The notes under the pieces: generated by a model
Database searches by the model: none
Seen by the model: the letters and a program-made list of their open reading frames with translations, nothing else
Told to the model about the DNA's origin: nothing
Shown: positions 33,228 to 41,701 of the stretch, in pieces
How positions within the stretch are numbered: position 1 is the stretch's first letter
Layout: each line of letters starts with the position of its first letter
NCBI GenBank assembly: GCA_002337145.1
Contig: DDFK01000004.1
Coordinates: forward strand, 62,001-126,000
From: Chitinophagaceae bacterium UBA1930
Lineage (GTDB): Bacteria > Bacteroidota > Bacteroidia > Chitinophagales > Chitinophagaceae
DNA length: 64,000 nucleotides
Direction of reading: 5' to 3'
Position numbers and translations under genes: made by a program

Positions 33228-35342
33228 ATGAAAAAAAAATACACTTTTTTGGGTTTAATGTTCCTTCTTCTGGTTTCAAAAACAATTAATGCACAAATTA
33301 ATTATTCATTTAGTGCTGCTTCAGGTACATTTAACTCAATTCAGGCAACAGGTACCGCTGTTACTTTAACCAGCTTCAGTGGTTTTGGTGCCCCAAATGA
33401 CGAAGGCTACAATAATAGCGTTCCCATCGGTTTCACATTCACATACAATGGATCGCCTTTTACATCTGCAAAAGTCTGTACGAATGGGTTTTTAGCATTG
33501 GGTACAAATTTTACCACTACTGGTAATGGCTATTATAGCAATAACCTTGCAACAGGACCAACATTAAGTAGTGGTTCGGCTACGGCTCGCCGCCCAATTA
33601 TTGCACCACTTTGGGATGATCTTGATATGCAAGCTTCAGGAAATATAAGATATCTTACAACAGGTACATCTCCTAACCAGGTATGTACAATACAATGGAC
33701 TAATGCTAAATGGGATTATAATTCTTCAGCAAGTACCATCTCATTTCAGGTGAAACTTTATGAAACTACTAATATTATAGAATTTATATATAGCCAAGGT
33801 GCAGGTACGGTTGGTACTGCTAGTGGAGGAGCCTCGATAGGTATCACTGCTGCTGGTACAGGGGCTAATAATTTTATATCGTTACAAGATGTATCTGCCT
33901 CTCCTTCAATTAGCAAAACTGTTGAAGTAAATAACATAACGACAAAACCCGCCGAAGGGCAGATTTATAGGTTTACACCTATTACTCAATTAGCCAATGA
34001 TGCCGCAATTGGTTTGATATACACTTATGGTAAAATTATTAGTGGAGCTCCAACGGTTATTTCTGCAACTATATTGAACCTTGGATCAAGTGCACAAACA
34101 AACTTGCCAGTTACATTAAATATAACTGGTACCAATACTTTTACCAATACGCAAACAATTGCGTCTTTAGCAGCCAATGCTTCTACAACAGTAACCTTTG
34201 CTTCTTATACACCAGCTACAAATGGTGCCACAACTGTTACGATTTCTATACCTAGTGATAATGATAATACAAATAATAGTTCTTCCCTAAGCCAATCGGT
34301 GAGTTCCAATATTTATAGTACAGCTTATAGCACCACTCCGCAAGGAGGGGTTGGTAATACTTCTGTTATTGAGTTTGCTTCGAAATTTTTGAATACTTCG
34401 TCCAAAAGCATAGAACAAGTTTCATTGTATTTTACTGCTGGATCAGCAGCTTTGGGCTATGACGTAAGCATTTATGATGCTTCCGGAACTGGCGGTACTC
34501 CTGGGGCTACTGCTTTATGGACTCTGACAGGGCAAACTGCAGTTGGGGCTGGTATAGTTAATATACCTGTAACTGGCGTTACGGTATCAGGTGATTTCTT
34601 TCTTGCAGTAAAACAAACTGGAACAACCAATCTAGGTTACGGATATGAAACTGAAAACCCTATTCGCAGTGGGGTGTTTTATCTGAAAACAACTGGAAGC
34701 TGGACTGATCTCGCTGCAAACACGGCAAATGTGTTTAAATTCATGATGGATGTCCAATTTGCTGCCCCTGTTCCAATTACTTTGTCAAGCTTTACTGGTG
34801 AAAGAAAAACGAACAGTTCAAATTTACTATCCTGGACCACCGCTACCGAAATCAACAACAATGGTTTCGAACTGCAACGCAGTGCAGATGGTGTCAATTT
34901 CAGTTCTTTGGGCTTTATTGCCAGCAAAGCCTCAAATGGCAATAGCAATGCTGTTTTGAACTATACATTTACTGATGCCAAGTCATTGATTGCAGGCTCT
35001 TACTACCGTTTGAAACAAATGGATAAAGACGGCAAGTCAACGTTGAGCCAAGTTGTGTTCATTAAAGGTGTTAAAGTAAACACATTGCAATTGGTAAGCG
35101 TTTATCCTAACCCTGCAATAGACAAGCTAAACATTGCCCTGGTAGCCCCCAAGGCCGATAACATCACTTTTGTGGTAAGCGACCTTACAGGCAAGGTAAT
35201 CATCAGGCAAATGGCTGCTGTAAGCAATGGCGATAACAACATCGCCGTAAATGTTAGCACATTGGCCAAAGGCACTTATACCATTAAGGCCATTTGTGCC
35301 GATGGTTGCGAAACTGCCATCAGCAAGTTTGTGAAACAATAA
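33228..35342 (+). CDS. T9SS-exported multidomain surface protein (704 residues)
   Basis: The start has a run of nine A after the ATG (MKKKYTFLG), then a signal peptide ending near INAQ. Residues ~22-253 (GFTFTYNGSPFTSAKVCTNG; PIIAPLWDDLDMQASGNI) resemble the N-terminal domain of the first gene of the array. A CARDB-like domain (~255-361, SATILNLGSSAQTNLPVTL), an additional beta-rich domain (~363-515, SLYFTAGSAALGYDVSIYD), the pre-tail region (SFTGERKTNSSN, ~518-618) and the T9SS sorting domain (~623-704) follow. No catalytic residues were recognised. It is the last of five tandem T9SS substrates and is closed by a strong terminator. The A9 tract near the start is a possible slippage site. Confidence 0.9.
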   Translation: MKKKYTFLGLMFLLLVSKTINAQINYSFSAASGTFNSIQATGTAVTLTSFSGFGAPNDEGYNNSVPIGFTFTYNGSPFTSAKVCTNGFLALGTNFTTTGNGYYSNNLATGPTLSSGSATARRPIIAPLWDDLDMQASGNIRYLTTGTSPNQVCTIQWTNAKWDYNSSASTISFQVKLYETTNIIEFIYSQGAGTVGTASGGASIGITAAGTGANNFISLQDVSASPSISKTVEVNNITTKPAEGQIYRFTPITQLANDAAIGLIYTYGKIISGAPTVISATILNLGSSAQTNLPVTLNITGTNTFTNTQTIASLAANASTTVTFASYTPATNGATTVTISIPSDNDNTNNSSSLSQSVSSNIYSTAYSTTPQGGVGNTSVIEFASKFLNTSSKSIEQVSLYFTAGSAALGYDVSIYDASGTGGTPGATALWTLTGQTAVGAGIVNIPVTGVTVSGDFFLAVKQTGTTNLGYGYETENPIRSGVFYLKTTGSWTDLAANTANVFKFMMDVQFAAPVPITLSSFTGERKTNSSNLLSWTTATEINNNGFELQRSADGVNFSSLGFIASKASNGNSNAVLNYTFTDAKSLIAGSYYRLKQMDKDGKSTLSQVVFIKGVKVNTLQLVSVYPNPAIDKLNIALVAPKADNITFVVSDLTGKVIIRQMAAVSNGDNNIAVNVSTLAKGTYTIKAICADGCETAISKFVKQ

Positions 35343-35367
35343 CTGAAATAGCAAATAGCTATATATC

Positions 35368-35401
35368 AAAAAGCCCCGTTGAATTTCAACGGGGCTTTTT
35401 T
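35368..35401 (+). terminator. intrinsic terminator closing the surface-protein array
   Basis: AAAAAGCCCCGTTGAA (35368-35383) pairs with TTCAACGGGGCTTTTT (35385-35400), followed by T. It separates the array from the metal-efflux genes. Confidence 0.92.
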
Positions 35402-35520
35402 GTTTTCATATCTCTCAATAAAATTAAAAGCCTATTAAATTAAGATTGTTTAACACTATGTTACAAAGAATATAAAAATACATTGTTAATCTTGCAACAG
35501 AATTCCATAGCAAGACTTTT

Positions 35521-35904
35521 TTGAAGTATCTAAAAAAAATATCATTAATTATAGTAGCCCTCCAAATCCTTAATCTGGGTTTATTTGTGCAAGGCTTCGA
35601 AGTGGTCGATATGCCCAATGTGGATGAGAATATCATCAACTCCGTAACGGAATATGTTGCCGAAGTGATGCTGCACGAAAAAGATGCATTCCCCGAAACC
35701 ACAGACTATTCCTCAACCGGTGCTTCCAATCAAAAAGACCAGCACCCAACTTCGATTAAATGTCCCGAGTTCAAAATGATCAAGGAAGACTTTGCGTCTT
35801 ACCAAATTGGGAACAATTCCGGCTCCATTTATTTCGTTTCCTTTAAGGAAGGGAGGATTGCTGATTTCATATCCGAAATCGTTCCACCTCCTCCCAAGTG
35901 CTGA
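35521..35904 (+). CDS. small exported protein heading the metal-efflux operon
   Basis: No ATG fits; the best start is TTG at 35521, giving MKYLKKISLIIVALQILNLGLF, a good signal peptide or anchor. The frame is open upstream only to a stop at 35473. The ~100-residue mature part is acidic, with HEKDAFPET, a Ser/Thr stretch, one central Cys (SIKCPEF) and a PPPPKC end. No family was recognised. It lies 83 bases before a TolC-like gene on the same strand. In Bacteroidota, CzcCBA-type operons often begin with a small exported protein of uncertain role, possibly metal handling. The role is inferred from position only. Confidence 0.55.
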   Translation: MKYLKKISLIIVALQILNLGLFVQGFEVVDMPNVDENIINSVTEYVAEVMLHEKDAFPETTDYSSTGASNQKDQHPTSIKCPEFKMIKEDFASYQIGNNSGSIYFVSFKEGRIADFISEIVPPPPKC

Positions 35905-35987
35905 TTATGTAAAATAATTGCGGCCATTGAAGAAACAGTGCAAAATAGAACGCTGTATTTTTTCTATTCTTTAATAAATATTCCCTC

Positions 35988-37286
35988 ATGTACAAGATGC
36001 TTACAAAGCCTGTAAGTAATTGCATCATTGCAGCAATGCTTTTATGCAATACCAACCTGTTACAGGCACAAACAAAAACCGATACCCTAAGGCTTTCCAT
36101 TAATGAAACTGAAAAACGCTTTATTGATAGCAACCTGGTACTGCTTGCAGCCCATTATAACATAGATGCCAACAAGGCCCTGATAGAACAGGCAAAACTT
36201 TGGGACAATCCCGTACTGTCTACCGATCAGAATATTTATGCCGACGGTAAATTTTTTGAACATGGAAAAGACAATGCTACCGGGCAGCCTACGGGACAAT
36301 ACTTTATCCAGGTGCAACAGTTAATAAAAACTGCCGGCAAAAGGGGCAAGCTCATAAACCTTGCCACCACCAATGCCAAACTAAGCGAACTGCAGTTGAA
36401 TGATGTATTGCGTAACCTGCGCTATCAGCTAAGGCAGGACTATTTTACCATCCTTCAACAATTGAAGAATAAAAAGATTGCTGAAAACTCGCTGGTGCAG
36501 TTGAATAGGCTACTGGTAGCACAGGAAGCCCAATTGAAAGCAGGCAATATTGCAGAAAAGGATTACCTGCGTATACAGGCAGTAGTCATTTCCCTGCAAC
36601 AGGATTTACTGGATATGGACAAGTCAATTGCCGATAACCAGAACGACCTGAAAACATTGTTACAGATAAAAGGTGACAGTTTCATTTACCCAACAGAAAC
36701 TGACAATATAGCTGTGAATGCTGCGACAACAGCAGATGAACTGTTCAATGTTGCCAAACAGAACAATGCCTACTACCAATTGCAACAAACGCAGACGCTG
36801 TTTCAACAGCAGAACCTGGTTTACCAGAAATCGTTGCGTTCGCCCGACCTCACCATCGGAACGGAGTATGACCATAACAGTAACTATGCACCGCATTATG
36901 TTGGGTTAAGCATATCGCTTCCGTTGCCCATCTTCAATAAGAACCAGGGCAATATCAAATCGGCAGGCTTTGCCATAAAGCAACAGGAAACCATTGTGCT
37001 GAGTGCCGAAACCGAATTGCGGAACAATATAACCGGTGCCTACAACAAACTGTTACTTACGCTTCAGCAAAACAACGAACAGAACAAAGCCTTTTATACC
37101 AAGTATCAGAATATGTTTAAGAACATGTTGCAGAGCTACCAGCAAAAACAGATCGGTCTGTTAGAGTTCCTCGATTTCTTCGATGCATACAAAGATGCAG
37201 AGCTAAGACAGGTACAGCAACAGTTGAACCTGCAATTGGCAAAAGAAGAAGTGAACTACCATGTTGGTACCAACATCATTAAATAA
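35988..37286 (+). CDS. TolC-family outer-membrane channel (CzcC/CusC-like)
   Basis: This 432-residue protein has a signal region (cleavage probably after LLQAQ, about residue 28). Two repeated long helical hairpins typical of outer-membrane efflux proteins follow: the first near residues 40-230 (LAAHYNIDANKALIEQAKLWDNPVLS), the second near 240-430 (YQKSLRSPDLTIGTEYDH; LSISLPLPIFNKNQGNIKSA). The NPxLS and PLPIFNKN motifs are characteristic of the CzcC subgroup. It should trimerise to form the outer-membrane exit duct of the tripartite pump encoded by the next two genes. Spacing to the fusion-protein start is 19 bases, which indicates one operon. Confidence 0.93.
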   Translation: MYKMLTKPVSNCIIAAMLLCNTNLLQAQTKTDTLRLSINETEKRFIDSNLVLLAAHYNIDANKALIEQAKLWDNPVLSTDQNIYADGKFFEHGKDNATGQPTGQYFIQVQQLIKTAGKRGKLINLATTNAKLSELQLNDVLRNLRYQLRQDYFTILQQLKNKKIAENSLVQLNRLLVAQEAQLKAGNIAEKDYLRIQAVVISLQQDLLDMDKSIADNQNDLKTLLQIKGDSFIYPTETDNIAVNAATTADELFNVAKQNNAYYQLQQTQTLFQQQNLVYQKSLRSPDLTIGTEYDHNSNYAPHYVGLSISLPLPIFNKNQGNIKSAGFAIKQQETIVLSAETELRNNITGAYNKLLLTLQQNNEQNKAFYTKYQNMFKNMLQSYQQKQIGLLEFLDFFDAYKDAELRQVQQQLNLQLAKEEVNYHVGTNIIK

Positions 37287-37305
37287 CATTTTAATTACCA
37301 GAATA

Positions 37306-38403
37306 ATGAAGAAAATAATATTACCCCTTGTGCTTGCGGCATGTATTACTGTTACCAGTTGCAAGGAGCACAAGGTAGAAGTAGCCGAGAAAAAAGGTTT
37401 CTGCCTGAGCGATACCGCACAGAAAATGATTTCCATAGACTCCGTTAAACTGTCGTCAATGGAAGACGAGATACAGTTGAGCGGCGAAGTAAGCTTTGAT
37501 GAAAACAAGGTAAACAAAGTATTTCCGAGAGGTAGCGGACAGGTAATTGAAAGCAAGGTAAGCCTGGGCGACAGGGTAGAAGCGGGCCAGGTGCTGGCTG
37601 TAATACGCAGTGCAGAAGTTGCAGGCAACTATGCAGACCTATCAGGTTCTGAAGCCGATATAAAAATAGCCAAACGCCAATTGGACAATGCCGAAAGCCT
37701 GTACAAAAGCGGTATTGCCAGTGAGCGTGAACTGACCGAAGCAAGACAGAATTATGAAAAGGCCCTTGCTGCAAAACGCAAGCTGGAAGCCACATTGAGC
37801 ATCAATGGCGGCAGCAAGACCAATGCAAATGGCACTTACTACTTAACTGCACCCAACAGCGGCTACATTGTTGAGAAAAAAGTGAATGCAGGGAATTTCA
37901 TCCGTCAGGACATGGGCGATTACCTCTTTACCATATCCGACCTGAAAGAAGTATGGGTTTTGGCAAACGTGTTTGAAGCAGACATTCCCAAAGTAAAAGA
38001 AGGCTATGCCGTTAAAGTGACAACACTGGCCTATCCGGATAAAGAGTTCAAAGGCACGATAGAGAAAGTGAGCGAAGTGCTGGACCCAACCAACAAAGCA
38101 TTGAAAGTGCGTATACGTTTACAGAACGAAGCCATGATGCTGAAACCTGAAATGTTCACCAAAGTAATTGTGTCCAACAAATCCGGTGTTAACGGCACAT
38201 TCATTCCCACCAAGTCGGTTGTGCAACAAAACGGAAAGAACTATGTAATAGTGTACACGGATAATTGCAATATGAAAATCGCGGAAGTTTCCATCACGAA
38301 AGTTTCGGGAGACAAGACCTACATCGGCAGTGGCCTCAATGTGGGCGACAAAATAATAACGCAGAACCAACTGCTTATTTTTCAGCGTCTCCTTAACCAA
38401 TAA
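37306..38403 (+). CDS. efflux RND periplasmic adaptor (CzcB/CusB-like lipoprotein)
   Basis: I chose the ATG at 37306 because it starts a lipoprotein signal, MKKIILPLVLAACITVTSC, with a lipobox ending at Cys19; the longer frame overlaps the upstream gene. The 365-residue product has the adaptor order: barrel-sandwich/lipoyl half (FPRGSGQVIESKVSLGDRVEAGQVLAVI, ~70-97), alpha-hairpin (~105-170), second lipoyl half (LTAPNSGYIVEKKVNAGNFI), beta-barrel (~200-270) and membrane-proximal domain. It bridges pump and channel in the periplasm. KKGFCLSDTAQKMI near the N-terminus is a short version of the metal-binding leader of CzcB/CusB homologues. No His-rich domain is present. Confidence 0.93.
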   Translation: MKKIILPLVLAACITVTSCKEHKVEVAEKKGFCLSDTAQKMISIDSVKLSSMEDEIQLSGEVSFDENKVNKVFPRGSGQVIESKVSLGDRVEAGQVLAVIRSAEVAGNYADLSGSEADIKIAKRQLDNAESLYKSGIASERELTEARQNYEKALAAKRKLEATLSINGGSKTNANGTYYLTAPNSGYIVEKKVNAGNFIRQDMGDYLFTISDLKEVWVLANVFEADIPKVKEGYAVKVTTLAYPDKEFKGTIEKVSEVLDPTNKALKVRIRLQNEAMMLKPEMFTKVIVSNKSGVNGTFIPTKSVVQQNGKNYVIVYTDNCNMKIAEVSITKVSGDKTYIGSGLNVGDKIITQNQLLIFQRLLNQ

Positions 38404-38438
38404 CCTTCTTTTCTAAATGGAAACAAACACATTATATT

Positions 38439-41400
38439 ATGAATAAATTTATAAAAGGCATTATCCATTTTTCACTACGGCACAGGTACTTTGTATTCTT
38501 CCTTACCGGTGTGCTGGCAGTGATTGGATATGTCAGTTACCAGAACACACCTATTGAAACATTTCCGGATGTAACCAATACACAGATCATCATCATTACA
38601 CAATGGCCTGGCCGAAGTGCAGAAGAAGTGGAGAAGTTCGTGACCATACCATTGGAAACCGTACTGAACTCCGTACAGAAAAAAGCCAATCTCAGAACAA
38701 CATCCTCTTTCGGGTTGAGCTATGTACGTATCATTTTTGATGATGATGTAGACGATGCCTTTGCACGTCAACAGATCATGAGCCGTATAACCAATGTGGA
38801 CCTGCCCGATGGCATAAAGCCCGATGTACAGCCACCTTATGGACCAACAGGCGAAGTGTACCGTTATACGTTAAAAAGCAATACAAGAAATATCAGGGAA
38901 TTGTACACCATTCAGGACTGGGTGCTGGATCGTCAGTTCAAATCCGTACCCGGTGTGGCAGACGTGAACAGTTTTGGCGGAGAGGAGCGGAGCTTTGAGA
39001 TAGCCGTGAATCCAGACTATTTACTCAAATATGGCCTTTCATCATTGGATGTGTACAATGCCGTATCCAAAAGCAATATCAACGTAGGTGGCGACATTAT
39101 CGAAAAAAATGGACAGGCTTATGTTGTAAGAGGTATAGGTCTATTAAATAATATTGATGAAATAAATAATATTATTGTAACCAAGATAAAGGATGTGCCC
39201 ATTCTGGTTAAGAATATTGCACAGGTTAAAGAAGCAGGTAAACCAAGGCTGGGACAGGTATCGAAAGATACGGTGAGCGATGTGATAGAAGGCATTGTGG
39301 TAATGCGTAAAGGCGAGAACGCAGAAGCGGTATTGAAGAAGATTCACGAAAAGGTAGATGAACTCAACAAGTCTGTTTTGCCCAAAGATGTACAGCTTGT
39401 GCCTTTCTACGACAGGACCACTTTGATGGACTATGCAACGCATACCGTTATACACAACCTTATAGAAGGTATTGTATTGGTTACCTGTATAGTGCTGCTA
39501 TTCATGGCCAACTGGCGTACCACCATAACCGTAAGTATCATTATACCGCTGGCACTCCTTTTTGCATTCATGTGCATGCGGTTAAAGGGCATGACGGCCA
39601 ACCTGCTGTCAATGGGTGCCGTGGATTTCGGTATCATCATAGATGGTGCCGTGGTAATGGTAGAAGGGCTTTTTGTTGCGTTGGACCACCGTGCAAAAGA
39701 AGTGGGTATGGAAAAGTTCAACAAACTGGCCAAGCTCGGTTTGTTTAAACAGGTAGGTACCGAAATGGGTAAGGCCATCTTCTTCTCCAAGCTCATTATC
39801 ATAACCTGTTTGATACCCATTTTTGCCTTTCAGAAAGTGGAAGGAAAAATGTTCTCGCCACTGGCCTATACATTGGGATTTGCCTTGTTGGGTGCACTCA
39901 TCTTCACGCTTACATTGGTGCCGGCACTCTCCAGCATACTCTTGAAGAAAAATGTGAAAGAAAAGCACAACCCCGTTGTACTGTTTTTTGAGAACGGCAT
40001 CAAGGCCCTGTTTCAAAAGGCGTACAAATTTCCAAAAACAAGTTTGGTGATAGCACTTTCATTTATGGCAGTTACCTTCTTTTCTGCAAAGTTCCTGGGC
40101 AATGAGTTCTTGCCCGAACTGGATGAAGGTGCATTGTGGGTGAAGACACAGTTACCCATGAGTGCTTCATTAAGCCAGTCCAAAGAAATATCGGATAAGA
40201 TGACCGCTATCATCCGCAAGTTTCCACAAGTGAACCATACGCTTGCACAGATTGGTAGAACAAACGACGGTACTGACCCGAAAGGTTTCTTTAACGTGGA
40301 AATTGCCGTGGACCTGAAACCCAAAGATGAATGGGCAAAAGGCGTAACAACAGAAAACCTGATTGACAGCATCGACGCACAACTGAGCAAGATACCCGGG
40401 CTGTTATTGAACTATTCGCAACCCATACGTGACAATGTGGAAGAAGCTGTAGCAGGTGTGCCAGCATCGTTGGCTGTTAAGATATTCGGACCCAATTTCG
40501 ATACACTCGATAACCTGGCCAACAAGGTAGAAGCTACGTTGGGTAAGATACAGGGCATTGAAGACCTCGGTGTTTTAAGGAACCTGGGACAACCTGAATT
40601 CAGGATTGAACTGGACCAACAGAAGATGGCTTTCTATGGCATATCAACTGCCGATGCACAGAGTGTTATTGAAATGGCATTGGGTGGTAAGGCTGCCACA
40701 CAGTTATATGAAGGCGAACGCAAGTTTGATATAAGGATCAGGTACCAGAAAGATTTTAGGGACACCAAAGAAAAAGTGGAACAGTTGATGATTCCTACAC
40801 AGGATGGTGCCAAAATTCCTATCAGCCAGATATCGAATATAAAGACCCTTACGGGGCCTGCATTTGTTTATCGTGACAACAACTCAAGGTATATACCGGT
40901 TAAGTTCTCGGTACGTGGCAGAGACCTCGGTAGCTGTATTGCAGAGGCACAGGAAAAAGTAAACGCAAGTGTTACTTTGCCCGAAGGGTACAAGATGTCG
41001 TGGAATGGTGAGTTCGAAAACCAGCAACGTGCATCAAAGACATTGGCCAATGTAGTACCGCTTTGTTTGCTGGGTATATTCCTTATACTGTTCATCATGT
41101 TTGGCAATGTAAAGGATTCCATACTTACCATACTCAATGTGCCGTTTGCACTAATTGGTGGCATACTTGCCCTGCACCTACGTGGCATGAACTTCAGCAT
41201 CAGTGCAGGTATCGGTTTCATTGCATTGTTCGGTATCTGTATACAGAACGGGGTTATATTGATCAGTGTGTTCAGGAAAAACCTCGAAGCAAAAATGAGC
41301 CTGCACCAGGCCCTTTTACATGGTGTGGTATCAAGGGTTCGCCCGGTTGTTATGACGGCATTGATGGCAGCCATTGGTTTGCTGCCGGCCGCTGTTTCAA

Positions 41401-41570
41401 CAGGTATCGGCAGTGAGAGCCAGAAACCGTTGGCAACCGTGGTTATCGGGGGGCTCATCACCTCTACCTTGCTTACTTTGTTGATACTTCCAATTCTGTA
41501 CGGAGGTGTCTACAAATTCATGCACAAACGTAGCAACATGAAACTACTAAAGAAAGTAGGTGCCGTATAG
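38439..41570 (+). CDS. heavy-metal efflux RND pump (CzcA/CusA family)
   Basis: This 1043-residue RND transporter drives metal export with the proton gradient. It has the usual twelve transmembrane segments and two large periplasmic loops. Landmarks are ETFPDVTNTQIIIITQWPGRSAEEVE near the N-terminus, the fourth-helix proton-relay motif DFGIIIDGAVVMVEG (about residues 397-411) and AGIGFIALFGICIQNGVILIS in the C-terminal half. DFGxxxDGA is the pattern of pumps for divalent cations (Co, Zn, Cd, Ni) rather than the DxA-type associated with Cu/Ag. The usual Asn after the motif's Glu is Gly here. It is the last gene of the operon, and a terminator follows at 41591. Confidence 0.94.
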   Translation: MNKFIKGIIHFSLRHRYFVFFLTGVLAVIGYVSYQNTPIETFPDVTNTQIIIITQWPGRSAEEVEKFVTIPLETVLNSVQKKANLRTTSSFGLSYVRIIFDDDVDDAFARQQIMSRITNVDLPDGIKPDVQPPYGPTGEVYRYTLKSNTRNIRELYTIQDWVLDRQFKSVPGVADVNSFGGEERSFEIAVNPDYLLKYGLSSLDVYNAVSKSNINVGGDIIEKNGQAYVVRGIGLLNNIDEINNIIVTKIKDVPILVKNIAQVKEAGKPRLGQVSKDTVSDVIEGIVVMRKGENAEAVLKKIHEKVDELNKSVLPKDVQLVPFYDRTTLMDYATHTVIHNLIEGIVLVTCIVLLFMANWRTTITVSIIIPLALLFAFMCMRLKGMTANLLSMGAVDFGIIIDGAVVMVEGLFVALDHRAKEVGMEKFNKLAKLGLFKQVGTEMGKAIFFSKLIIITCLIPIFAFQKVEGKMFSPLAYTLGFALLGALIFTLTLVPALSSILLKKNVKEKHNPVVLFFENGIKALFQKAYKFPKTSLVIALSFMAVTFFSAKFLGNEFLPELDEGALWVKTQLPMSASLSQSKEISDKMTAIIRKFPQVNHTLAQIGRTNDGTDPKGFFNVEIAVDLKPKDEWAKGVTTENLIDSIDAQLSKIPGLLLNYSQPIRDNVEEAVAGVPASLAVKIFGPNFDTLDNLANKVEATLGKIQGIEDLGVLRNLGQPEFRIELDQQKMAFYGISTADAQSVIEMALGGKAATQLYEGERKFDIRIRYQKDFRDTKEKVEQLMIPTQDGAKIPISQISNIKTLTGPAFVYRDNNSRYIPVKFSVRGRDLGSCIAEAQEKVNASVTLPEGYKMSWNGEFENQQRASKTLANVVPLCLLGIFLILFIMFGNVKDSILTILNVPFALIGGILALHLRGMNFSISAGIGFIALFGICIQNGVILISVFRKNLEAKMSLHQALLHGVVSRVRPVVMTALMAAIGLLPAAVSTGIGSESQKPLATVVIGGLITSTLLTLLILPILYGGVYKFMHKRSNMKLLKKVGAV

Positions 41571-41590
41571 GTCCTATCTTTAATGATATA

Positions 41591-41625
41591 AAAAGGCAGT
41601 ATGCATTGCATACTGCCTTTTTTAT
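41591..41625 (+). terminator. intrinsic terminator after the metal-efflux operon
   Basis: AAAAGGCAGTATGC (41591-41604) pairs with GCATACTGCCTTTT (41608-41621), followed by further T. Confidence 0.88.
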
Positions 41626-41701
41626 TTGGTAAGCATATTTGCTTGCAGCTTCAATATAAAATGTATGTAGAGAACCTGTTCCAGCTAAAATTATAGAACA
41701 A

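Noticed and set aside
16052..35342. The surface-protein array as a defence island or toxin locus
   Set aside because: All recognised domains are adhesive or structural and the tails are T9SS sorting domains. No nuclease, toxin or immunity-like part is visible.
35424..35702. Minus-strand frame opposite the small exported protein
   Set aside because: It lies across the terminator-promoter region and gene start on the plus strand and has no recognisable features.
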